DNA of 43,998 nucleotides, from positions 1-43,998 of the forward strand of contig JAAZAN010000155.1 of the NCBI GenBank assembly GCA_012514315.1. The letters run 5' to 3'. A program made the position numbers and the translations under genes. The notes under the pieces are model-generated. The model saw only the letters and a program-made list of their open reading frames with translations, was not told where the DNA came from and did not search any database. This document shows positions 25,253 to 32,491 of the stretch, piece after piece (positions within the stretch are counted from its first letter, which is position 1; every line of letters begins with the position of its first letter). This DNA comes from Chloroflexota bacterium (GTDB lineage Bacteria; Chloroflexota; Anaerolineae; B4-G1).

Positions 25253-26383
25253 ATGACTGGTCTGACGGGTCGTGAGCGACTGCTAAGAGCTCTTCACCAA
25301 CAGCCAGTGGATCGCATCCCTGTGGCGCCGTTCATCCACGTGAACTACGTCAAGGAGTTCTTCGGATCGCACGACATCGATTGGGTGGAACGGACACCCG
25401 AGGTCTATCGGCACTACGGTTTCGATCTGGTTCACCGCAACTGCTCCGCCGTCCCCGACGCTTTCGGCCCTGAGGGACCCAACTGGGAGATCGAGGTCGC
25501 GACAGAGGAAATCGGTCGTGATCAGAATACGACAACCATCATTCACACTCCCGGTGGGGACCTGCGTTGTGTCGAGTCTCTGCGTTGGACGTACGAGTAT
25601 GATGCAGAGATTTCGGTGACTGAGTATCCGATTAAGACGGAGCACGACCTGGACCTGGTAATGGAGTACCAGCCCGCGCCCGGTGCTGTAGATGTCTCGG
25701 ATGCGCGACGCGCCGTCGATATCGTGGGCGATGAGGGGGTAACGGCCCCGTGGATTCAAGGGGCCTTTAACGTGATCGCTGTGTACTATCGGCGTTTGGA
25801 CGATCTCTTGGTCGATGCGGTTCTAAATCCGACGTTCTATGGGCGGATGATGGCGTATTTCGTCGGCCGGTACAGGGCCTTCGTGCAACAGGTAATCGAC
25901 GCGGGGATAGACTTTGTGAGCTATGGCAGCAACATCGCCAACGGCAAGCTGGTGAGCCCGTCCTTCTATCGTGAGCACATATTACCCTATGAGGTGGAGT
26001 TCATTGACTTCATCCAGAGGCAGGGGGTGGGTGTCATTCATCACAATTGTGGGTACGCTCGAAACCTACTGCCGCTCTATGCGACGATGGGTATGTGCTG
26101 TCACGAGTCGCTGACTCCCCCGCCTTACGGTGACACCACACTGGCGGAAGCTGTGGATGCTTTCGCAGGAGGCGGCACAACACTCTCGGGGAACATCGAC
26201 CAGCTGGATCTGGTGCGCAAGGGGAGCGCATCGGAAATTGAGGCGGCTGTGAAGGCGACCATGGATACCGTTCGCGGTCGGTGTCACTTCATACTCGCGA
26301 CGACGGACTACTTCAACGAGAATACACCTGCAGACCGAATCCAGGTCCTGGCAGATGCCGGGCGCAAGTATGGCAGACTCTAG
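25253..26383 (+). CDS. URO-D-fold protein, copy 4 (MtaA/MtbA-like metal motif)
   Basis: A 376-residue URO-D-family protein. It begins with the classical GRERLLRALHQQPVDRIPVAP, a block found in HemE-like and methyltransferase members. Among the five copies it is the one with a His-x-Cys pair, HHNCGYA (H264, C266), as in the zinc site of the cobalamin:coenzyme M methyltransferases MtaA and MtbA. TLSGNIDQ follows, matching the GN-x-D segment of that group. It is therefore the best candidate here for a methyl-transfer role. The third zinc ligand could not be assigned with confidence. The start is ATG 25253 (GTG 25247 is the alternative), with GGGGAG a few bases upstream. Confidence 0.75.
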   Translation: MTGLTGRERLLRALHQQPVDRIPVAPFIHVNYVKEFFGSHDIDWVERTPEVYRHYGFDLVHRNCSAVPDAFGPEGPNWEIEVATEEIGRDQNTTTIIHTPGGDLRCVESLRWTYEYDAEISVTEYPIKTEHDLDLVMEYQPAPGAVDVSDARRAVDIVGDEGVTAPWIQGAFNVIAVYYRRLDDLLVDAVLNPTFYGRMMAYFVGRYRAFVQQVIDAGIDFVSYGSNIANGKLVSPSFYREHILPYEVEFIDFIQRQGVGVIHHNCGYARNLLPLYATMGMCCHESLTPPPYGDTTLAEAVDAFAGGGTTLSGNIDQLDLVRKGSASEIEAAVKATMDTVRGRCHFILATTDYFNENTPADRIQVLADAGRKYGRL

Positions 26384-26413
26384 GCGTTATCCTGTGCTAC
26401 GAGGGGGGGGATT

Positions 26414-27598
26414 GTGAACACTCGCGAGCGTTTCCTGGCGGTGATGGATTTTGAGCCCTGTGATCGGACGTTGCTGTGGGAATGGGGATACTGGGGCGGT
26501 ACTGTCTCGCGCTGGTATGGGGAGGGACTGCCGCACGAGAAGGGGCTTCGCGAACCGGTGGAGTACGGTGGGACGCTCTCGGGACCAGGTGCTGCCTGGC
26601 GTAGTGGCGTACTGAATGTACAAGAAGCCGTGGATGTCTCAGCCTATTTTCGGTTTGACCGGGGGCGCGAGACGGTTCCGCTTCAGAACTTCATCTTCCC
26701 CGCTTTCGAAGACGAGGTGCTGGAGGAGGACGGCGACAACATAGTCATTCGGAACTCGATGGGAGTGACCGTCCAGCAACGGCGGGACAACGCTTCCGTT
26801 CCTCAAGCGTTGGCCTGGCCGGTGCACGACCGTGAGAGCTGGGAGCAGTTCAAGGCCGAACGATTTCAGGTCATGCTGGATCGGAGACTGCCCGAGAACT
26901 GGGCGCAGCTCGTACAGGAGTACCGAACTCGCGACTACCCCCTGTCAATTGCGAGCGGGTACTGCGGCTTCTTCGGCTCACTGCGCGAGCTGATGGGGGA
27001 CGTGAACCTGCTGCTAGCCTACTATGATCAACCAGAGCTGGTGCACGAGATCGCCAGCTTCCTGACCGAGTTCTGGATTGAGATCTACGATGCGGTATTG
27101 CAGGATGTCGAAGTCGATAGCGCTGAGTTCTGGGAAGACATGTGTTTCAAGACTGGCCCTTTGATCTCGCCCAGCCTGTTTCGTGAGTTCATGATGCCGT
27201 ACTACAAGCGGCTGATCGGTTTCCTCAAGGACAACGGTGTACGCCATCTGTGCGTGGATACCGATGGAAACTGCACCAAACTCATTCCCCTGTTCCTGGA
27301 ATGCGGCGTTACAGGTATGCTGCCCTTTGAAGTTCAGGCGGGGATGGACGTTGTCGAGGTGCGCAAGGCGTTCCCTCAGATTCAGATCTATGGTGGTCTT
27401 GATAAGGCGGCGGTTGCCCGGGGCCGCGCGGCGATCGACTGCGAGCTGGAGAAGAAACTGCCGCCACTGCTTGCTCAGGGTGGATACGTGCCGTTCATTG
27501 ATCATATTGTCCACCCCGACATCTCCTGGGAGAATTTCTGTTACTACCGTCAGCGATTGGAGGAGATGGTCCGCGAGTACGGCAGTGGGCGTCACTGA
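26414..27598 (+). CDS. URO-D-fold protein, copy 5
   Basis: A 394-residue URO-D-family protein, starting at GTG 26414 after a purine run GAGGGGGGGG (26401-26410). TRERFLAVMDFEPCDRTLLWEW is the typical N-terminal block. The strand-end motif reads LCVDTDGNCTKL, so the histidine of the HCDGN copies is replaced by aspartate. It ends with SWENFCYYRQRLEEM, common to this branch. IQIYGGLDKAAVARG is the C-terminal GG-x-D segment. It follows copy 4 by 30 nt and precedes the metallophosphoesterase by 18 nt, so these genes form one tight unit. The role is unknown; the three different strand-end motifs suggest the five copies are not interchangeable. Confidence 0.75.
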   Translation: MNTRERFLAVMDFEPCDRTLLWEWGYWGGTVSRWYGEGLPHEKGLREPVEYGGTLSGPGAAWRSGVLNVQEAVDVSAYFRFDRGRETVPLQNFIFPAFEDEVLEEDGDNIVIRNSMGVTVQQRRDNASVPQALAWPVHDRESWEQFKAERFQVMLDRRLPENWAQLVQEYRTRDYPLSIASGYCGFFGSLRELMGDVNLLLAYYDQPELVHEIASFLTEFWIEIYDAVLQDVEVDSAEFWEDMCFKTGPLISPSLFREFMMPYYKRLIGFLKDNGVRHLCVDTDGNCTKLIPLFLECGVTGMLPFEVQAGMDVVEVRKAFPQIQIYGGLDKAAVARGRAAIDCELEKKLPPLLAQGGYVPFIDHIVHPDISWENFCYYRQRLEEMVREYGSGRH

Positions 27599-27616
27599 AG
27601 GATGTGAACCGAGTCG

Positions 27617-28393
27617 ATGCGCATACTGCATATCTCTGACTTCCACCTGCCCAACAATCCCAGCGACGGTCTGTACGGCCTGAACCCGTTCGCACAGCTA
27701 GAAGCTGCGCAGGGCGCCGTTGCATCGGTCGTGCCGGCGCCTGACCTGGTGATAGTCGGGGGCGATATACTGAATGAGGGGAACACCGGTGACTATGGTG
27801 TAATGCGAGCGCTTCTGTCTCAGTGGTCCCAGCCCGTTCACTACGTACTGGGCAATCACGACAGCCTCGACGCCTACAATCGCACTGGTGACCCCCCGGG
27901 CGCGCCAGGTTTTCCGGGTTACTATTCCTTTGATCGGTCGGGCTACCATTTCGTGTTGCTGTACACATCGGGGACGGGGCGTGGCTATGGCGAAATGGAT
28001 GGAAACCAGTTGGCCTGGCTCGCGTGCGACCTGGCCCAGGCCGAGGGACGCCCTACACTGGTATTTGCTCATCACCCACCGGTTGATGTTGGAGTTCCCT
28101 GGCTGGACGACATCAAGCTGCGCAATGCCGCGGAGTTCTGGGGTGTGTTGGCAGGCCTTGAACCCCAGATATGCGGCGTCTTCGCAGCACACGTTCATAT
28201 GCAGGCAACATGTCTGTATCGCGGAGTTCTGGTAGCAACGTGCCCATCGATCGGGTGGCAGTTCGTGGACCGAGGGGATGCAAACGAGGCCGAGAGATCG
28301 GAAGATCTCCCCGGCTTCAATCTCATCGATCTCCCTGTGGTTCCTGCGCGCCAAGTCATCCTGAGAACGGTGCGCTATCGGACCCCGGCGTGA
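27617..28393 (+). CDS. calcineurin-like metallophosphoesterase (CpdA-like)
   Basis: A 258-residue phosphoesterase with the full two-metal motif set: HISDFHL (D8, H10), VIVGGDILNEGN (D50), VLGNHDS (N80, H81, D82), FAHHPP and AAHVHM, where the usual GHxH reads AHVH but both histidines remain. It should hydrolyse a phosphomono- or diester, as cAMP phosphodiesterase CpdA and related enzymes do. No signal peptide is seen, so it is cytoplasmic. AAGGA at the previous stop codon is about 15 nt before the ATG. In the island it may dephosphorylate a sugar phosphate; this is inferred only from context. Confidence 0.83.
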   Translation: MRILHISDFHLPNNPSDGLYGLNPFAQLEAAQGAVASVVPAPDLVIVGGDILNEGNTGDYGVMRALLSQWSQPVHYVLGNHDSLDAYNRTGDPPGAPGFPGYYSFDRSGYHFVLLYTSGTGRGYGEMDGNQLAWLACDLAQAEGRPTLVFAHHPPVDVGVPWLDDIKLRNAAEFWGVLAGLEPQICGVFAAHVHMQATCLYRGVLVATCPSIGWQFVDRGDANEAERSEDLPGFNLIDLPVVPARQVILRTVRYRTPA

Positions 28394-28587
28394 TGGCGTC
28401 CGAAGGGGTGCACAGGCGCCCATCCGTGAACCTCGCAGCCGGAGGCGCGACACGGGGAATCCAGGGCGATACTACGACGAGCTGGTCGCTTGGGGGCGCC
28501 AATCGACTTTGATGACCGCCGCTGTGGGGTTGCCAGATGCTGATGGGCTCTGTTCGCGCTTGAGTGGGAAGATGAGAGGGCTACGAT

Positions 28588-30027
28588 ATGCTGTCCAAGC
28601 CACTGGATTCTAGTATTGCCTTCAAACCGCGGCTCCAGGTTCTCACCTCAGAGCAACTCGACATGATTCACTGCGCCACGTTGGAGGTCCTGGAGCGTAC
28701 GGGCGTGATCCTAACGCACCGACGCGCCAGGGAGATTCTGCAAGGCGCCGGTGCGCGCGTCGATGGCAAGCGGGTATTCATACCTTCGTGGCTCGTCGAG
28801 GAGGCGCTGCGATCCGCTCCGAAGCGGGTCGTCCTGGGCCGTCGAGATGGTGAACGTGAGGTGTTTCTGGAGCGGGATCGGGTGTGGTTTGGCCCGAGCG
28901 TGGATTGCGTTGACTATCTGGATCCACTGAATGGAGAACGGCGACGCTTCACCAGCGCCGATTGTCGCGTCACAGCCACTGTTGCCGACGCCTTGCCGAA
29001 CTACACGTGGGTGATGACGATTGGCATGGCTGCGGATGTCGCCCCAGATATTGCAGATCGTGTCATTGCGCGTGAGGTTATGTCCCACTGTGAGAAGCCG
29101 CTCGTCTTCTGCTGTAAGGATCTGGACAGTACGCGAGATATCTATGAGATGGCGGTGACTATCGCGGGCAGTGAGGAGCGATTTCGGGCTGCACCACCTA
29201 TCGTTCACTACTCGGAACCTATATCGCCCCTTGTCCACTACGATCCAGCGATCGACAAGCTGCTTTTCTGTGTCGAAAAGGGCATTCCACTCGTCTACTA
29301 CCCGGCGCCTCAAGCGGGCAGTACCGCGCCGATGTCGCTTGCTGGTACGCTGGTGCAGGGGAGCGCGGAGTCACTGAGTGGGTTGGTGCTGGCACAGCTC
29401 GCGCGGCGCGGCGCCCCGTTCATCTACGGCGCCTTCACGACAGTTATGGACATGTCAACTATGGTCTTCTCTTACGGAGCGCCGGAGATGAGCCTGATGA
29501 CAGCAGCGATGGCACAGCTCGCCCAGCGGTATGGACTGCCCTTCTTCGGCACAGCGGGCTGCTCGGATGCCAAGATGCCAGATGCGCAATCTGCAGCGGA
29601 AGCTGTCTTCTCCTGCCTTAGTTCGGCTCTCAGCGGCGCCAACCTTGTCCACGACTCAGGCTGGTTGGACCACGGCGCGGTTGCCTCTCCAGAGTACATG
29701 GTGCTCGTCCACGAGGTCCTGGATATGGTGAACCACTACGTGAGCGGACTGCCAGTCGGGATGGAGAGTCTGGCGATTGATCTGATCGATCGGGTTGGCC
29801 CTGGCGGACATTTCCTGCAGGAACCACACACCCTGCAGCACTTTCGCGAGGTGTGGTACTCTCGGCTCTTCGATCGAACCATCTATCAACAGTGGGTGGA
29901 GCGGGGCGCTGACACTTTCGGCGAACGGCTTCGCGCGCGGACGCTGCGGGCGATGGAACACAAGCCTGCGCCCCTCGCAGCCGATGTGGTCCGCGAGATA
30001 GATGCACAGGCTCGGCACTGGCGGTAG
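28588..30027 (+). CDS. MttB-superfamily methyltransferase without pyrrolysine
   Basis: A 479-residue protein of the trimethylamine methyltransferase superfamily. Recognisable blocks are TLEVLERTGVILTH near the N-terminus, the central PLVYYPAPQAGSTAPMSL, and GTAGCSDAKMPDAQSAAE, the segment around the active-site strand. The frame is open throughout with no in-frame TAG, so it belongs to the non-pyrrolysine branch, whose studied members demethylate glycine betaine, proline betaine or carnitine by moving a methyl to a corrinoid protein. No corrinoid-binding protein (DxHxxG) is encoded in the window. GAGAGGG (28574-28580) lies 7 nt before the ATG. The 194-nt gap before it (28394-28587) has no promoter or hairpin that I could support. 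The substrate is unknown. Confidence 0.82.
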   Translation: MLSKPLDSSIAFKPRLQVLTSEQLDMIHCATLEVLERTGVILTHRRAREILQGAGARVDGKRVFIPSWLVEEALRSAPKRVVLGRRDGEREVFLERDRVWFGPSVDCVDYLDPLNGERRRFTSADCRVTATVADALPNYTWVMTIGMAADVAPDIADRVIAREVMSHCEKPLVFCCKDLDSTRDIYEMAVTIAGSEERFRAAPPIVHYSEPISPLVHYDPAIDKLLFCVEKGIPLVYYPAPQAGSTAPMSLAGTLVQGSAESLSGLVLAQLARRGAPFIYGAFTTVMDMSTMVFSYGAPEMSLMTAAMAQLAQRYGLPFFGTAGCSDAKMPDAQSAAEAVFSCLSSALSGANLVHDSGWLDHGAVASPEYMVLVHEVLDMVNHYVSGLPVGMESLAIDLIDRVGPGGHFLQEPHTLQHFREVWYSRLFDRTIYQQWVERGADTFGERLRARTLRAMEHKPAPLAADVVREIDAQARHWR

Positions 30028-30153
30028 TACAACCACTATTTGGCTAGCTATCGTGGTCGTACGCCGGGAGACCTGTGGGCTTCCTGACGAATCGATTGGT
30101 ACATGAATTGATGTGATACGAGACTCTGGAATAAGACAGGAGAGTGAATAGAA

Positions 30154-31350
30154 ATGGGCATTCGAGTAGGCATATGTGGTACCGGCGCGTTTGCAGACAG
30201 CTTCATCCCGCTGTTCACGGCGCACCCCGCGGTTGAGCAAGTCGTCTTGTCCGATCTGGACGCAGAGAAGCTCAGCGCGAAGTCGGCGAAGTTCGGGTTA
30301 CCCGAGACGTGCGCGTCTCTAGACGATCTGTGTGCGATGGACCTGGATGCCATCGCCATCTTCACTCAACACCATATCCATTGCCCTCAGGCTGTGCAAG
30401 CACTGAGAAGCGGCAAGCATGTCTATTCAGCAGTTCCCTCGGCCATCACGATGGAGGAGATTGCTGATCTGGTGAAGACAGTAGAAGAGACGGGGCTGAT
30501 CTACATGGTGGGTGAGACCAGCTACTATTATCCGTGCGCGATCTACTGTCGTGGGCGATTCAGGAATGGTGATTTCGGCCGCGTTGTCTATGCCGAGGCC
30601 GAGTACTATCACGATTTCGATCACGGTCTCTACGATGTGTATCGATGGCGTCACGGCGACGATTGGGAGAGATACGCGGGGTTACCACCGATGTTCTATC
30701 CCACTCATTCGGTGAGCATGGTGGTGTCCGTGACCGGTGCACACGTGACACAGGTGAGTTGCTTTGGGTTCGTGGACAACGACGAGGATATGCTGTTCGA
30801 CCCGGAGCGAAATGTCTGGAACAATCCGTACAGCAACCAGACTGCGCTGTGCAGGCTGTCCGACGGCAGCACGGCGCGCTTCAATGAGTTCAGACGGATT
30901 GGACATCCGGGCACCGTCGGGATGAGCCTGTACGGTACGGAAGGCAGCTATGAGGAACAGGTCAAAGGTCAGATGTGGGTGACAAAGGATCTGAAGACAT
31001 GCATTGACCTGACCGAAGAGCTTGCACCTATCGGGCTGCCGGTCGGTGGAGTGGATGGGCAGATGGCCAAAGTGACAGGGGCTGACGGCACGCACGTCGG
31101 CGTTTCGCGAGTGCATGAGGTGAGCCGCCTGCCTAAGGAGTACATCGGCCTGCCCAATGGACATAACGGTTCCCACCAGTTCCTTATCGACGATTTCGTG
31201 ACCGCCTGTGTCACTGGACAGACGCCTTCCAACAATGTATGGGATGCTGCACGTTACCTGGCGCCCGGACTGATCGCCCACGAGTCGTGTAAGCGGGACG
31301 GTGAGCTGCTTGATGTTCCGGATTATGGGGACGCTCCTGCGTCACCCTGA
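30154..31350 (+). CDS. Gfo/Idh/MocA-family oxidoreductase (copy 5)
   Basis: A 398-residue oxidoreductase homologue. The Rossmann loop GICGTGAFADSF (6-17) is standard, while the EKP site reads SAVP (92-95), so both the glutamate and lysine are changed. GETSYYYPC replaces the AEN segment of the other copies. The C-terminal domain has an extended region with LPVGGVDGQMAKVTG. AGGAGAG (30138-30144) is 9 nt upstream. It lies between the MttB-type gene and the OCD-family gene, so the three may handle one nitrogen-containing intermediate. It is more diverged than copies 1, 3 and 4. Confidence 0.83.
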   Translation: MGIRVGICGTGAFADSFIPLFTAHPAVEQVVLSDLDAEKLSAKSAKFGLPETCASLDDLCAMDLDAIAIFTQHHIHCPQAVQALRSGKHVYSAVPSAITMEEIADLVKTVEETGLIYMVGETSYYYPCAIYCRGRFRNGDFGRVVYAEAEYYHDFDHGLYDVYRWRHGDDWERYAGLPPMFYPTHSVSMVVSVTGAHVTQVSCFGFVDNDEDMLFDPERNVWNNPYSNQTALCRLSDGSTARFNEFRRIGHPGTVGMSLYGTEGSYEEQVKGQMWVTKDLKTCIDLTEELAPIGLPVGGVDGQMAKVTGADGTHVGVSRVHEVSRLPKEYIGLPNGHNGSHQFLIDDFVTACVTGQTPSNNVWDAARYLAPGLIAHESCKRDGELLDVPDYGDAPASP

Positions 31351-31368
31351 GCTTTGCGCATCACATAG

Positions 31369-31380
31369 GGCTGGCCAGCC
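31369..31380. repeat. 12-bp perfect palindrome before the OCD-family gene
   Basis: GGCTGGCCAGCC (31369-31380) is a perfect palindrome in the 103-nt gap before the last island gene. It is GC-rich and short, so it may be an operator half-arrangement or chance. No promoter elements lie beside it. Confidence 0.2.
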
Positions 31381-31453
31381 GATACCTTGGTCTGGTGTTC
31401 TCATCCTGTCCGTGTTTGTGTGATAGCGAGGAACGAGGAGAGGGAGGTCGACT

Positions 31454-32425
31454 ATGTCCAGTGAGTTGTTGTACCTGTCTCAAGCTGATGTGAAGTCCGT
31501 CGGGGTGACGATGATGGAGATCATCGGCGCACTCGAGCTGATGTTCCGTGAAAAAGCGGAAGGACGCGTGGAGATGCCGCCCAAGCCAGGAATCCACACG
31601 ATGCCTGATGCTTTCATCCACGCGATGCCGGCATACATACCGGCTCTCAGAGCCGCCGGCATCAAATGGGTCAGTGGCTATCCCGGGAATCAGGCGCGCG
31701 GATTACCCTATATCTCCGGCCTGCTGGTCCTGAACGATACGGAGACAGGGATGCCGTTGGCGGTCATGGACTGTACCTGGATCACGGCGATGCGCACGGG
31801 CGCCGCCACGGCCCTTGCGGCCAAGTACCTGGCACGCCCAGAATCGGCGGTTGTAGGCATACTGGGGTGCGGTGTGGAAGGGCGAAGCAACCTTGAGGCG
31901 CTTAACTGCCTGTTTCCTCTGACGCGCGTGATGGCATATGACGTTGATGCTGAGGCGCAGAGACAGTATGTCGACGAGATGTCACAGCAATTCGGCCTGG
32001 AGGCGATTCCTGTTTCCGAGCCGCGTCAGGCGGTCAGTGGGTGTGACCTGGTGGTGACGGCGGGGCCGATACTGAGGGCCCCTCACGCGACGATTCAGGC
32101 CGGATGGCTGGAGCCTGGCGCCTTTGCGTCGCTCGTTGACTTCGACTCGTATTGGCACCCGAGCGCGCTGCACGAGTGCGACAAGTTCTGCACCGATGAC
32201 ATTCCCCAGATGGAACACTATCGCGAAATTGGTTACTTTCGGGACATCCCGGTGGTATATGCCGAGCTTGGCGAGCTCGTCGCTGGGCGGAAACCTGGTC
32301 GCGAGTCGCCCGGCGAACGGACGGTGGCGTGCAACCTCGGTCTCGCATCGGACGATATGGCGACGGCGCCGCTGGTGATGGAGAAGGCACTGGGCCAACA
32401 GATCGGGCTTCGCCTGCCTCTCTAG
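31454..32425 (+). CDS. ornithine cyclodeaminase / mu-crystallin family protein
   Basis: A 323-residue protein. Key blocks are IKWVSGYPGN (substrate-side lysine), MDCTWITAMRTGAATALAA, the hallmark of the family, and the NAD-binding loop VGILGCGVEGRSNLEAL. Family members include ornithine cyclodeaminase, alanine dehydrogenase, ketimine reductases, delta1-pyrroline-2-carboxylate reductase and EutC of ectoine degradation. All act on an amino or imino acid, using or recycling NAD(P)H. GGGAGGT (31442-31448) is 5 nt before the ATG. As the last gene of the island it points, with the class III aminotransferase, to a nitrogen-bearing substrate or product. Confidence 0.87.
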   Translation: MSSELLYLSQADVKSVGVTMMEIIGALELMFREKAEGRVEMPPKPGIHTMPDAFIHAMPAYIPALRAAGIKWVSGYPGNQARGLPYISGLLVLNDTETGMPLAVMDCTWITAMRTGAATALAAKYLARPESAVVGILGCGVEGRSNLEALNCLFPLTRVMAYDVDAEAQRQYVDEMSQQFGLEAIPVSEPRQAVSGCDLVVTAGPILRAPHATIQAGWLEPGAFASLVDFDSYWHPSALHECDKFCTDDIPQMEHYREIGYFRDIPVVYAELGELVAGRKPGRESPGERTVACNLGLASDDMATAPLVMEKALGQQIGLRLPL

Positions 32426-32440
32426 TAGTAGCTGGTAACA

Positions 32441-32480
32441 ACACGCACCGTGCCGCGTCACCACAAGGCACGGTGCGTGT
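32441..32480. terminator. strong hairpin terminator closing the catabolic island
   Basis: ACACGCACCGTGCC (32441-32454) pairs perfectly with GGCACGGTGCGTGT (32467-32480): a 14-bp GC-rich stem with a 12-nt loop, followed by CTTT on the + strand. It lies 15 nt after the OCD-family stop and between convergent genes, so it probably works in both directions for the island and for the LCP gene. Confidence 0.8.
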
Positions 32481-32491
32481 CTTTCGCGCTG

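Noticed and set aside
10486-27598. Heme biosynthesis (hemE) for the URO-D-like genes.
   Set aside because: No copy shows the tetrapyrrole-binding N-terminal signature, there are five of them, and no other heme gene is nearby.
28588-30027. Pyrrolysine in the MttB-type gene.
   Set aside because: The frame is complete with sense codons throughout; no in-frame TAG is read through, so no recoding is needed.
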